Assembly: GCF_002218085.1 (NCBI RefSeq)
Contig: NZ_BDUC01000001.1
Span: 869,955-933,954 of the forward strand
From: Tolypothrix sp. NIES-4075
GTDB lineage: Bacteria; Cyanobacteriota; Cyanobacteriia; Cyanobacteriales; Nostocaceae
Length of the DNA: 64,000 bases
Reading direction: 5' to 3'
The notes under the pieces are model-generated. The model made no database searches and had not been told where the DNA came from. It saw only the letters and a program-made list of their open reading frames with translations. Positions 43,999 through 52,951 of the stretch are shown here, in pieces (the first letter of the stretch is position 1; the number at the start of each line of letters is the position of its first letter). The position numbers and the translations under genes were made by a program.

Positions 43999-44709
43999 CT
44001 ATAGTTCACATGCTGCGGAAATTAGGGATAATGCGACAATTGGAGCCGTAACTGCTCTGAGGATGCGGCGCCCAAGGGAAACTGGTTGAAATCCGGCTTG
44101 AATAGCGTTGTCAATTTCTTTTTCTGTCCATCCCCCTTCTGGACCGGTGGCAATAACTATTGACATTTCTCCTTGGTTGTGCAGGCAATTTTTTAAATGG
44201 GGGTAGTTGCCGCGTCCCTCGCAAATATATTTCTGCTGTGTTGCAAATGACGATAAAGCAGCGTTAAAGGAAATAGGTTCTAATATTGTTGGGACAAAAG
44301 AACGCTCTGATTGTTCGGCTGCTTCAGATGCAATTCGGCGCCAGCGTTCGAGTTTTTGGGGACTGGGGTTGAGTAAGGTGCGATCGCTCAATACTGGAGC
44401 AATACAAGCTACACCCAATTCAGTACAGCAGCGCACAACTTCATCAAATCCATTGCCTTTGGGCAAGGCTATCATCAGTGTAATAGATACAGATAACTCG
44501 GTTTCTACTGTCAGTAATTCTAAAATTTGCGCTTCTTCACCTTGTAATTGCGCTAACCAGGATTTACCCATACCATCCATTGCAATAAAGCGATCGCCTT
44601 TTTGCAATCGTAATACGCGATTTAAGTAATGTTGCTGTTCCGGTGTCAGGAGAATTTGATTTTGTTGAAGTTGGTCAAGTGCGATAGCGATTCTTTGCAG
44701 TTGAGCCAT
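43999..44709 (-). CDS. rsmE: 16S rRNA (uracil1498-N3)-methyltransferase
   Basis: A 236-residue SPOUT-family methyltransferase with an N-terminal PUA-like domain (RIAIALDQLQQNQILLTPEQ) and the trefoil-knot core: LPKGNGFDEVVRCCTELGV, ATGPEGGWTEKEI and LGRRILRAVTAPIVAL. It methylates U1498 of 16S rRNA using SAM. The usual Glu in RILRTETA is Val here; I recall the same in other cyanobacteria. ATG 44709. Its stop lies 9 bases from the 63-bp repeat array. Confidence 0.93.
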   Translation of the reverse strand: MAQLQRIAIALDQLQQNQILLTPEQQHYLNRVLRLQKGDRFIAMDGMGKSWLAQLQGEEAQILELLTVETELSVSITLMIALPKGNGFDEVVRCCTELGVACIAPVLSDRTLLNPSPQKLERWRRIASEAAEQSERSFVPTILEPISFNAALSSFATQQKYICEGRGNYPHLKNCLHNQGEMSIVIATGPEGGWTEKEIDNAIQAGFQPVSLGRRILRAVTAPIVALSLISAACEL

Positions 44710-45403
44710 GTGATTTTAGGCACGGTTGAAAATGAGGTTGGTGACCAAAAACAGAATGTGGGGTTGCAGGTTTCGGGTGTGGAGAAACAACGAATATCAC
44801 AAGAAAGTTCTCGGTACAAGCCCCTATTTTTAATTATGGGGTTCCCTACACCCTACACCCTAGACCCTACAAGAGTGTCCATGCTTGAAACCCCTAATTT
44901 TAATTATGGGGTTCCCTACACCCGAAACCTGCAACCCGAAACCTGCAACCCTCTTCATAGGAGAAGCGGGAACGCTCTTTTAAGGTTTTCATCCCCTGAA
45001 AAATTTTTGCAATACAACCGTTGCACTGGTGCTTAATCCCATTCAGATTAATGTATGATTAGCGAAGTCTACTAAACAGTTTCGGGTGCTGACAGTTACT
45101 TGAACACTTGGGCGGCAAAAGCCTGGTGTTTGCTTGCCTCACAAACGCCGCTTTTAACTCAGTGTTCTTGAAGTGGCTAAACAATTTTTAGGGTGCTTTT
45201 TGCTTTAGGTATCTAATTAGGTTTTACTAATTAGATAGTTTACCAATGCCTACCAGATTATTTATGGTAGGGATTTTGGGTCAAAGACTTGCCTTATGTA
45301 TATTTACTTTTAAACGTATATTTACTTAGGAAGTGAATGTGTACATCAGGGAAATGTTGAATACTCCTGATTTACCCACCGCGATCCCATCTTTTAAAGA
45401 GGG
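44710..45403. other. Gene-free spacer with direct repeats and a long hairpin
   Basis: No credible gene. A repeat containing TTTTAATTATGGGGTTCCCT and CACCC occurs twice (about 44828-44852 and 44897-44921), and heptamers CCGAAACCTGCAAC follow. A long stem-loop is at 45098-45174. The remainder is AT-rich and must contain the che locus promoter. Confidence 0.6.
45098..45174 (+). ncRNA. Candidate structured RNA or cis element upstream of the che locus
   Basis: Three stacked stems are visible: ACTT-GAACACT (45098-45108) with AGTGTTC-TTG-AAGT (45161-45174); AAAAGC (45117-45122) with GCTTTT (45150-45155); and GGTGTTTG (45125-45132) with CAAACGCC (45142-45149, one G-U). This gives a continuous hairpin of about 77 bases, 230 bases before the MCP start. 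I recognise no known family, and a MITE is also possible. Confidence 0.4.
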
Positions 45404-47356
45404 ATGGATTTTCTTGAGGAATTCTCTAGTTATAACTCACCACTGATGCTTAAACAATTTTTCCGAAAATTTCCGAATCAACTCAGACTTCAAAATCAAA
45501 TCATGCTTTTGCTGCTTTTAAGCACCATAATTCCCGTCTCTATCGTGGGATTGTATGGTATTTCTTCTTCCACTAACACCTTATCGGAAGTCGCTAAACA
45601 GCAACTAGAGGCTGAGTCAGCCAAAGAAGCCAAAAATATCAATGCATTTTTAGATGGTGTTAGTGATGATGTTTTATTCTTGAGCAAAATTCCTCCGATT
45701 CAAGGCATTATCAGAGCTAGAGCCGGTGGGGGAGTAGACCCACAAGGTAACTCGTCCTACGATGCCTGGATTAAGCAGTTGCAGACCACCTTTAGTGCCA
45801 TGATGGAGCAGAAGCCCCATTATATGCAATTGCGGTACATAGACGAACAGGGCAACGAATTGGTGCGAGTTGATTCTGATGGCACTAACATCAAAGTTAT
45901 CCCCAAAGCCGAGTTGCAAAACAAGGCAGATAGACCATATTTTAGCGATACGATGAAGTTGCCTGTTGGTGGTCTCTATGTCTCACCCGTGAATCTGAAC
46001 CAGGAACGCGGTCAAATCGAACGACCTTTTAAACCAGTGATTCGATACGCTACACCAATTTTTGACTCTCAGGGTCAAAATAGAGGAATTGCGATCGCCA
46101 ATGTATTTGCTAACCAATTTATAAAACCTTTTAAAGAGGATAATCAACAGGCTGACGATAAAAATAAATATAAAGGCAAAGAAAACTTTCTGGTCAATCA
46201 ACAAGGCTACTACATCTCCCATCCCAACCCTAAAAAGGAGTGGGGGTTTGAGTTCGGCAATAATGAAAAATTAGAAAAAGATTATTCGCAAGAAGTTGCC
46301 AAGCAAATCTTGAGTAACCAACAGGGATTTATTGACAAAGGAGACTATCTCTTCAGCTACCATAAAGTTGATCCCAGTCCAAAGCAGCCGGAATTCTTGG
46401 TAGCTATCTATAAAGTTCCAAAAGATAGCGTTTTTGCTGCCATTAACTCGTTTAAAATCGTCGCCATCTTAATTATTCTCGTTTCTCTGGCTGTGGTGCT
46501 ACCACTGGGCATTTATCGGGCACGGCAACTGGTAAATCTCATTAAGCAACTGGTTAATGGAATATCCACCTCTAGCTTGCAAACTTTCTCTACCATAGAA
46601 CAGCAAGAACGTGTGGCTAATCAGCAAGCTGCTTCGGTGAATGAAACCACCACCACTATGGATGAACTCAAAGCTTCTTGCCGACAGTCATCTGAGCAAG
46701 CCAAAGCTGCCGCAGTCGCCGCACAGCAAGCCCTAGCGCTTGCTCAGAAAGGCACCCAAGCAGTGGGAGAAACCCTCGAAGGGATGTTCACCTTGGAAAA
46801 TAAAGTGGGAGCGATCGCCGAACAGATTGTGAATCTTTCCGAGCAAGCCAGTCAAATTGCTATGATTTCCCAGATTGTTTCTGACTTGGCAAACCAAACT
46901 AATATGTTGGCACTCAATTCATCAGTTGAAGCTGTCCGCGCTGGAGAATATGGTAAAGGCTTTGCCGTGGTTGCGAATGAGATTCGCAGATTGTCCGACC
47001 AAAGTCAAAAATCTGCCGAGAAAATTAATCTCCTGGTTTCTAATATCCAAAAAGCGATTAATTCCACAGTGATGGTGACAGAGGAAGGCACGAAAACAGT
47101 AAAAACGGGAGTGCAAATCGCTCAAAATACAGATCAAGCCTTCGCAGGGGTAGCGAAAGCCGTCAACCACATGGTTTTCAACAATCAACAAATATCGCTG
47201 AATCTGAAGCAGCAATTAGATGCCATTCAACAAGTCGTCGAAGCGATGAATAACATCAACAAAGGAGCAAAAGAAACCGCCACTGGCATCAGTCAAACCA
47301 GATGGGGCACCGAGCAACTTAACAAAGCTGCTCGGACTCTCAAGCAGATGGTGTAG
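45404..47356 (+). CDS. Methyl-accepting chemotaxis protein with dCache-like sensor
   Basis: A 650-residue transducer: membrane helix about 28-50 (IMLLLLLSTIIPVSIVGLYG), an extracytoplasmic Cache-like domain to about 340 (VRVDSDGTNIKVIPKAELQN, KENFLVNQQGYYISHPNPKK), second helix near 350-370 (VAILIILVSLAVVLPLGIY), then the coiled-coil signalling domain. The hairpin tip is EAVRAGEYGKGFAVVANEIR. No clear HAMP domain lies between helix and signalling region. It senses a periplasmic ligand and controls CheA. First gene of the che locus, 21 bases before cheA. ATG 45404 is preceded by AGAGGG. Confidence 0.92.
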   Translation: MDFLEEFSSYNSPLMLKQFFRKFPNQLRLQNQIMLLLLLSTIIPVSIVGLYGISSSTNTLSEVAKQQLEAESAKEAKNINAFLDGVSDDVLFLSKIPPIQGIIRARAGGGVDPQGNSSYDAWIKQLQTTFSAMMEQKPHYMQLRYIDEQGNELVRVDSDGTNIKVIPKAELQNKADRPYFSDTMKLPVGGLYVSPVNLNQERGQIERPFKPVIRYATPIFDSQGQNRGIAIANVFANQFIKPFKEDNQQADDKNKYKGKENFLVNQQGYYISHPNPKKEWGFEFGNNEKLEKDYSQEVAKQILSNQQGFIDKGDYLFSYHKVDPSPKQPEFLVAIYKVPKDSVFAAINSFKIVAILIILVSLAVVLPLGIYRARQLVNLIKQLVNGISTSSLQTFSTIEQQERVANQQAASVNETTTTMDELKASCRQSSEQAKAAAVAAQQALALAQKGTQAVGETLEGMFTLENKVGAIAEQIVNLSEQASQIAMISQIVSDLANQTNMLALNSSVEAVRAGEYGKGFAVVANEIRRLSDQSQKSAEKINLLVSNIQKAINSTVMVTEEGTKTVKTGVQIAQNTDQAFAGVAKAVNHMVFNNQQISLNLKQQLDAIQQVVEAMNNINKGAKETATGISQTRWGTEQLNKAARTLKQMV

Positions 47357-47377
47357 TGTCGTGAGTATTACCGAAAA

Positions 47378-50300
47378 ATGATAGAAGACGAAGAACTCCG
47401 GAATCTGTATAAAATTTCTGGCGAAGAATGTTTGCAGAAACTGGAAGCAGGTTTGCTGCACTTAACACAGAACCCATTAGACAAAGCTACCTTGGAACGG
47501 TTGCGGCGAGAAGCTCACAGCCTCAAAGGAGACTCGATAATTGTCGGGGTAGAAAATGTTGTCACCCTGACCCATCAAGTTGAAGAGATTCTTTTAAGCA
47601 TTAAACGTCAAGAGATTATTTTCAGCCCAGATGTGAGCGATCGCATGACTCAAGGATTAGATGCGATCGGTCTTTTGGTACACGAAGCCGTAACTGGTGA
47701 ATCGACTGGGGTTGACACAGCTAAGATACTTGATGAGTTGATGCAAGTATTTTTAAAGTTAAAACAACACGACACTGGCACGGAAGTTGCTTCCGTTGTT
47801 GCAAATAATCTGGGGAATCTGCCCACGACGCTGCCTTTAGTTGAAATCGCTCCAGAAGAACAAGACCCGCAAATACTACTTGAGCAAAGCAATCAATTTA
47901 CCACAACTACTTCTACAGCACAAATTAACCGCAATGCTCCCCAACCAAGATTAATCTTTATAGAAGATGAAGAACTGCGGGATATTTATCAAGTTGCTAG
48001 CGAACAACATTTAGACAAACTGGCAGATGGTTTGCAATATCTACAAAAGCATCCGCAGGACGAAGCTACCCTGGAAATGTTGCGACGGGAAGTCCACAGC
48101 CTTAAAGGAGATTCTCGAAGCGTCGGGGTAGAAAATGTAGTCACCCTCACCCATCAAGTTGAAAAGATTATCTTAAGCATCAAAGCAAGCGAGATTATTT
48201 TTACTTCAAATGTGTGCGATCGCCTTTATCGAGGATTAGATGCAATTGGTCTATTGATATATGAAGCTGTAACCGGTGAATCGAGTGGGGTTGATACCCA
48301 ACAAATACTTGATTTGATGCAAGCGGTTTTGGAGTCACAACCACAGCCTTCTTCAGATGCAGTTGAACCAGAACAACAGCTACAAGCCCTCGAAGTATTA
48401 GTTCAAGCCGAATCTAATACAATATTCGCACCAACTTTTATAGAAGATGAAGTTACCCAACTTGCACCAACTTTTATAGAAGACAAAGAACTGCGAGATA
48501 TTTATCAAATTGCCAGCGAAGAATATTTGCAAAAACTGGTAGATGGTTTGCTACAGCTAGAAAAGCACCCATCAGACGAAGCTATCTTGGAACAGCTGTT
48601 GCGGGCAGCTCACAGCCTTAAAGGAGACTCCAGAAGCGTTGGGGTAGAAAGTGTAATTACCCTTACTCATCAAATTGAAGAGATTTTCTTAAGTATCAAA
48701 GCAAGCGAGATTATTTTCAGCCCAGATGTGAGCGATCGCCTTTATCAAGGATTAGATGCGATCGGTCTTTTAGTATACGAAGCCATTACTGGTCAACCGA
48801 GTAGAATTGATACATCCGAAATACTTGATCAGTTGATGCAAGCAGTTTCTGCACCAACTATTCACAAGTCCCTAGCACTTCCTGCGGAAATTCCTGTCAC
48901 AGCAACTCAGCTTGACAAGGCTGAAATTGGTCAACCCTACCACATCGACACGATTCGCGTTCAAACTCGCCATTTCGATGCTTTAATGTCACAGGCTGAA
49001 GAACTAACATTTACCAAAACCGCCATAGCCCACACTGCCGCTGAAATTGAGGCAATAGCAACCATATGGTCAGAGTGGAAAGCTGTTTCTAGTCAAGAAA
49101 AATATCTTGATTCTTCATCCTTAAATACTAATCCCTATGCAGAACGCTTAGAAAAAACGATCAACTCTTTGAGAACTTCAACTCAGGAAAACAGCACTAA
49201 ATTAGACATTATCGTTGAAGAATTAAGAGAAAAAATTTACACCCTACGGCTTCAACCCCTATCCATCGTGTTTCAATTGCTTAAGCGGATAGTCAGGGAT
49301 TTAGCCAGACAACAATCAAAAGAAGTGGAATTAATTATTGAAGGAGGAGAAACAACCGCTGACAAACGCATCCTTGAAGAAATCAAAGATTCCTTAATGC
49401 ACATGGTTCGCAACGCGATCGATCATGGCATCGAGACTCCCGCAGAACGAGAAAAACTCGGCAAACCTCCCGTAGCCACTATTTGGCTTAGGGGCTACCG
49501 AACCCCCACTAACATCGTAATTGAACTGGCAGATGATGGGCGAGGGCTAGATATCGAAAAGATAAAACAAACCGCCGTCAAGCGTGGACTCTACAGCCCA
49601 GAAGAACTGGCAATTATGACTCCCAGCCAGATTTATCCCCTAATCTTGGCTTCTGGCTTCTCAACCCAGACTTTTATTACAGAAATTTCTGGCAGAGGTA
49701 TCGGGTTGGATGTAGTACGCACGAACGTCGAACGGCTGCAAGGTAATATCCAGATAGAATCAACCCCCGGACAAGGATGCACCTTCCGCATCCAGCTAAA
49801 CACAACCTTGGGAATCACCAATGTAGTACTGTTTGAAGTTGAAGGTATTGTCCATGCTCTACCAATTGAGTTTGTGCAAAAGACTTTACTTATCTCTCAA
49901 GAGCAAATTTTTACCACTGAAGATCGAGCAACTATTGACTTAGACGGTCAAGCTGTTTGTGTTGCAAATCTAGCTGATTTGCTGGAATTCTCAAATCCTG
50001 CTTATGGTTATGCCGCAAAAGAACAACAAAATAGCCGTCTGCGTTCTTGTATCCTGCTGAAGGTGGGAGAAGAACAATTCGGTTTGTTTGTCGATCGCAT
50101 GATGCATACTCAAGAGATAGTAATCAAACCTCAGAGTCAGTTATTGAAGCGGGTGCGTAATGTCATGGGAGCAACAATTCTCGGCTCAGGAGAAGTTTGC
50201 ATGATTCTTAACCCCCCAGATTTACTCAAATCATTGCAACAGCAAAATACATCTGTAGTCTCTATCAAACCAAGGAAAAAAATTCTCCGCAAGCGTGTCA

Positions 50301-50653
50301 TTCTATTAGTAGAAGATTCTATCCCCGTTCGTACCCAAGAAAAACGGCTTTTGGAAAAAGCTGGATATGAAGTGGCGATCGCCGTGGATGGATTAGATGG
50401 TTATAACAAACTAAAAACCCGTGACTTTGATGCAGTTATATCTGACGTGGAAATGCCCAATTTAGATGGGTTGTCACTCACTGCCAAAATTCGTCAGCAT
50501 GAAGAATATAAAGCATTGCCGATAATTCTAGTAACAACCCTTGCTTCCGATGAGGACATCGCAAGGGGATCTGAAGCCGGAGCTAATGCATATATCATCA
50601 AAAGCAATTTTAATCAAGATTTTTTATTAGAAATATTAGGAAGACTTGTTTAA
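47378..50653 (+). CDS. cheA: Hybrid CheA histidine kinase with three Hpt domains and C-terminal receiver
   Basis: A 1091-residue kinase. Three Hpt domains carry phosphorylatable His47, His240 and His412, each in HSLKGDS. A dimerisation region (about 525-640), the ATPase (HMVRNAIDHGIETPAEREKL, DDGRGLD, SGRGIGLDVV), a CheW-like domain (about 800-945) and a receiver with Asp1023 (VISDVEMPNLDG) follow. Multiple Hpt domains and a fused receiver are common in cyanobacterial CheA. The Hpt units are alike at DNA level and a 20-base direct repeat (48428-48447 and 48464-48483) marks a duplication scar. It phosphorylates its own receiver, CheB and probably the PatA-like protein downstream. Confidence 0.95.
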   Translation: MIEDEELRNLYKISGEECLQKLEAGLLHLTQNPLDKATLERLRREAHSLKGDSIIVGVENVVTLTHQVEEILLSIKRQEIIFSPDVSDRMTQGLDAIGLLVHEAVTGESTGVDTAKILDELMQVFLKLKQHDTGTEVASVVANNLGNLPTTLPLVEIAPEEQDPQILLEQSNQFTTTTSTAQINRNAPQPRLIFIEDEELRDIYQVASEQHLDKLADGLQYLQKHPQDEATLEMLRREVHSLKGDSRSVGVENVVTLTHQVEKIILSIKASEIIFTSNVCDRLYRGLDAIGLLIYEAVTGESSGVDTQQILDLMQAVLESQPQPSSDAVEPEQQLQALEVLVQAESNTIFAPTFIEDEVTQLAPTFIEDKELRDIYQIASEEYLQKLVDGLLQLEKHPSDEAILEQLLRAAHSLKGDSRSVGVESVITLTHQIEEIFLSIKASEIIFSPDVSDRLYQGLDAIGLLVYEAITGQPSRIDTSEILDQLMQAVSAPTIHKSLALPAEIPVTATQLDKAEIGQPYHIDTIRVQTRHFDALMSQAEELTFTKTAIAHTAAEIEAIATIWSEWKAVSSQEKYLDSSSLNTNPYAERLEKTINSLRTSTQENSTKLDIIVEELREKIYTLRLQPLSIVFQLLKRIVRDLARQQSKEVELIIEGGETTADKRILEEIKDSLMHMVRNAIDHGIETPAEREKLGKPPVATIWLRGYRTPTNIVIELADDGRGLDIEKIKQTAVKRGLYSPEELAIMTPSQIYPLILASGFSTQTFITEISGRGIGLDVVRTNVERLQGNIQIESTPGQGCTFRIQLNTTLGITNVVLFEVEGIVHALPIEFVQKTLLISQEQIFTTEDRATIDLDGQAVCVANLADLLEFSNPAYGYAAKEQQNSRLRSCILLKVGEEQFGLFVDRMMHTQEIVIKPQSQLLKRVRNVMGATILGSGEVCMILNPPDLLKSLQQQNTSVVSIKPRKKILRKRVILLVEDSIPVRTQEKRLLEKAGYEVAIAVDGLDGYNKLKTRDFDAVISDVEMPNLDGLSLTAKIRQHEEYKALPIILVTTLASDEDIARGSEAGANAYIIKSNFNQDFLLEILGRLV

Positions 50654-50654
50654 T

Positions 50655-51017
50655 TGTTGATAGTTGATAGTTGATAGTTGATGGTTGATGGTTGATGGTT
50701 GATAGTTGATAGTTGATAGTTGATAATTGATGGTTGATGGTTGATGGTTGATAGTTGAATAGTTGATAGTTGAATAGTTGATAGTTGATAGTTGTTTGAC
50801 CACTAACTACTAACTCCTAACCACTAACCACTAACTCCTAACCACTAACTCCTAACCACTAACAACTAACTCCTAACCACTAACAACTAACTCCTAACCA
50901 CTAACTCCTAACCACTAACTCCTAACCACTAACCACTAACTCCTAACCACTAACTCCTAACCACTAACCACTAACAACTAACTCCTAACCACTAACCACT
51001 AACTCCTAACCACTACT
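50655..51017. repeat. Large heptamer repeat array within the che locus
   Basis: About 130 bases of TTGATAG/TTGATGG units are followed by about 230 bases of CTAACCA/CTAACTC units, partly complementary. It separates cheA from cheB by 365 bases and ends at the cheB start codon. Confidence 0.92.
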
Positions 51018-51018
51018 A

Positions 51019-52077
51019 ATGCCTATTCGAGTTCTGTTAGTTGAAGATTCACGGATTGCTCTAGTAATTTTGAAAAGAATTCTGGACTCATCACCGGAGA
51101 TTGAAGTAGTGGGAGAAGCTCGCACTGGCTTAGAAGCTTTGACACTGATTCCCAAAGTTGAGCCAGATGTCATTTGTACAGACCTTCATATGCCTCAGAT
51201 GGATGGTTTGGAATTTACATTTCAAGTCATGGCACTTTATCCTCGACCGATTTTAGTAATTAGTGTTTCGGTGCAGGAAGACGATGCTAAACATGTTTTT
51301 GAGCTTTTAGAGGCAGGAGCGGTGGAGATTTTTCCTAAGCCAACCGCAGGACTGGCAACAAATAATGAGTTGTTTAAGCAGGAGTTGATTAATAAGATTA
51401 AAATTTTGTCTGGGGTAAGGGTATTTAGAAAAAAGCGAAAGTCCCCCTCTCAAGTAAATAATTTAGAGGCTGACAATTTTTCTGATTTCGCTTATAAGTC
51501 CTACATCAAACCAAAAATAGTAGTTATTGGTGCATCTACAGGTGGTCCCCAAGCTTTGAAAGAACTTTTCACTCAGTTACCAGCAGATTTTCCTGTGCCA
51601 GTAATTTGCGTGCAACACATTTGTTTCGGTTTTTTACAGGGATTAATTGATTGGTTAGCAACTAGTTGTCGGTTGACAATTCAGATTGCTCAAGTTGGGG
51701 ATATGCCAAAACCAGGAAAGATTTATTTTCCAGCAGAACAGCAGCATTTAGAATTGGATGCTTGGGGTCGATTTATTTGCTCTGATTCACCACCAGTGGC
51801 AGGACATTGCCCTTCTGTAACAGCTTCATTTGAGTCTGTAGCCAAGTTCTATGGCAACGCAACAGTGGGAATATTGTTAACTGGAATGGGTAGAGATGGA
51901 GCGGATGGAATGCAGGCGATCGCTCAAGCTGGTGGTTTTACTATCGCGCAAGATGAAGCCACTTCTGTGGTGTTTGGAATGCCTAAAGAAGCGATCAATT
52001 TAGGAGCGGCAAAACAGATATTACCAATTGAAGCGATCGCACCAAAGCTACTAGCTCTGTTGCAACAGACTTATTGA
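51019..52077 (+). CDS. cheB: CheB protein-glutamate methylesterase/deamidase
   Basis: A 352-residue two-domain protein. The receiver has phospho-acceptor Asp55 (VICTDLHMPQMDG). The methylesterase has the triad Ser173 (GASTGGPQ), His200 (VQHICFG) and Asp293 (MGRDGADGM). It removes methyl groups from the MCP, opposing CheR, and is activated by CheA phosphorylation. ATG 51019 directly follows the heptamer array with no ribosome site, so expression may depend on read-through or on the repeat RNA. Its stop precedes cheR by 14 bases. Confidence 0.95.
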   Translation: MPIRVLLVEDSRIALVILKRILDSSPEIEVVGEARTGLEALTLIPKVEPDVICTDLHMPQMDGLEFTFQVMALYPRPILVISVSVQEDDAKHVFELLEAGAVEIFPKPTAGLATNNELFKQELINKIKILSGVRVFRKKRKSPSQVNNLEADNFSDFAYKSYIKPKIVVIGASTGGPQALKELFTQLPADFPVPVICVQHICFGFLQGLIDWLATSCRLTIQIAQVGDMPKPGKIYFPAEQQHLELDAWGRFICSDSPPVAGHCPSVTASFESVAKFYGNATVGILLTGMGRDGADGMQAIAQAGGFTIAQDEATSVVFGMPKEAINLGAAKQILPIEAIAPKLLALLQQTY

Positions 52078-52091
52078 GATGTGGAGAGGAT

Positions 52092-52943
52092 ATGTCAAAG
52101 GCGGAATTTTTAAGTGTAGAGTTAACAGAGGCTTTTGTTAAGTTAATTGCCCAGCAAACCGGATTAGAAATTAGAGAGCGAGACCAAGCAGATTTAAGCG
52201 AAAAAATATTTTTCCGGATGAAAGCTATCAATATATTATTTCCAGAAGAGTACTATCAACTCTTAGGATATAGTACGATACAAAGCTATCAAGAATGGCA
52301 CAGACTTGTTTTACTGCTGACTAATCTGGAAAGTTACTTTTTTCGAGATAAAGAGCAGTTTAATCTTTTACGCGATCGTATTCTTCCAGAATTAATTCAA
52401 CGTCAACAAAATAATAAAACTCTCCGCATTTGTAGTGCAGGATGCTCAACTGGAGAAGAACCATTATCTCTCGCTATTGTCCTTAAAGAACTCATTCCCA
52501 ATCCAGAGCAATGGAACTTGACGATTTTGGGTGTAGACATTAATCAAGAAGCACTGAAAAAAGCGAAACAAGGAATTTACACACCTTGGTCATTGAGGAG
52601 CATTGATCCAGAAATAATGCAGCGATATTTTTTGCATTTTAACAATCATTATTATCTTGATATGCAAATTAAGCAAATGGTAAAATTTAAATATATAAAT
52701 TTAGTCAAAGATGCTTTCCATGAACACAATGAAATGAAAGATATTGACTTAATTATTTGCCGCAATGTTTTCATTTATTTTGAAGCATCAGCCATTGCAA
52801 AAGTATTAGATAAATTTCACCAGATCCTCCAACCATCAGGATATCTGATCGCAGGTCATACAGAACTTTGTGGTCAGGATTTAAGCCACTTTGAGACAAA
52901 ATTATTTCCCGAATCACTTGTTTATATTAAAAAAAGCGTTTGA
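52092..52943 (+). CDS. cheR: CheR chemotaxis methyltransferase
   Basis: A 283-residue SAM-dependent MCP methyltransferase. The N-terminal helical domain includes QQTGLEIRERDQADLSEKIF. The catalytic domain shows ICSAGCSTGEEPLSLAIVL, ILGVDINQEALKKAKQGIY, IDLIICRNVFIYF and GYLIAGHTELCG. It methylates receptor glutamates, so with CheB this locus has a full adaptation loop. ATG 52092 is supported by GAGAGGA; a TTG at 52074 is an unlikely alternative. Confidence 0.95.
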   Translation: MSKAEFLSVELTEAFVKLIAQQTGLEIRERDQADLSEKIFFRMKAINILFPEEYYQLLGYSTIQSYQEWHRLVLLLTNLESYFFRDKEQFNLLRDRILPELIQRQQNNKTLRICSAGCSTGEEPLSLAIVLKELIPNPEQWNLTILGVDINQEALKKAKQGIYTPWSLRSIDPEIMQRYFLHFNNHYYLDMQIKQMVKFKYINLVKDAFHEHNEMKDIDLIICRNVFIYFEASAIAKVLDKFHQILQPSGYLIAGHTELCGQDLSHFETKLFPESLVYIKKSV

Positions 52944-52951
52944 TAAACAAA

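Noticed and set aside
50655..51017. CRISPR array
   Set aside because: The units are 7-bp heptamers without unique spacers, and no cas genes are in the window.
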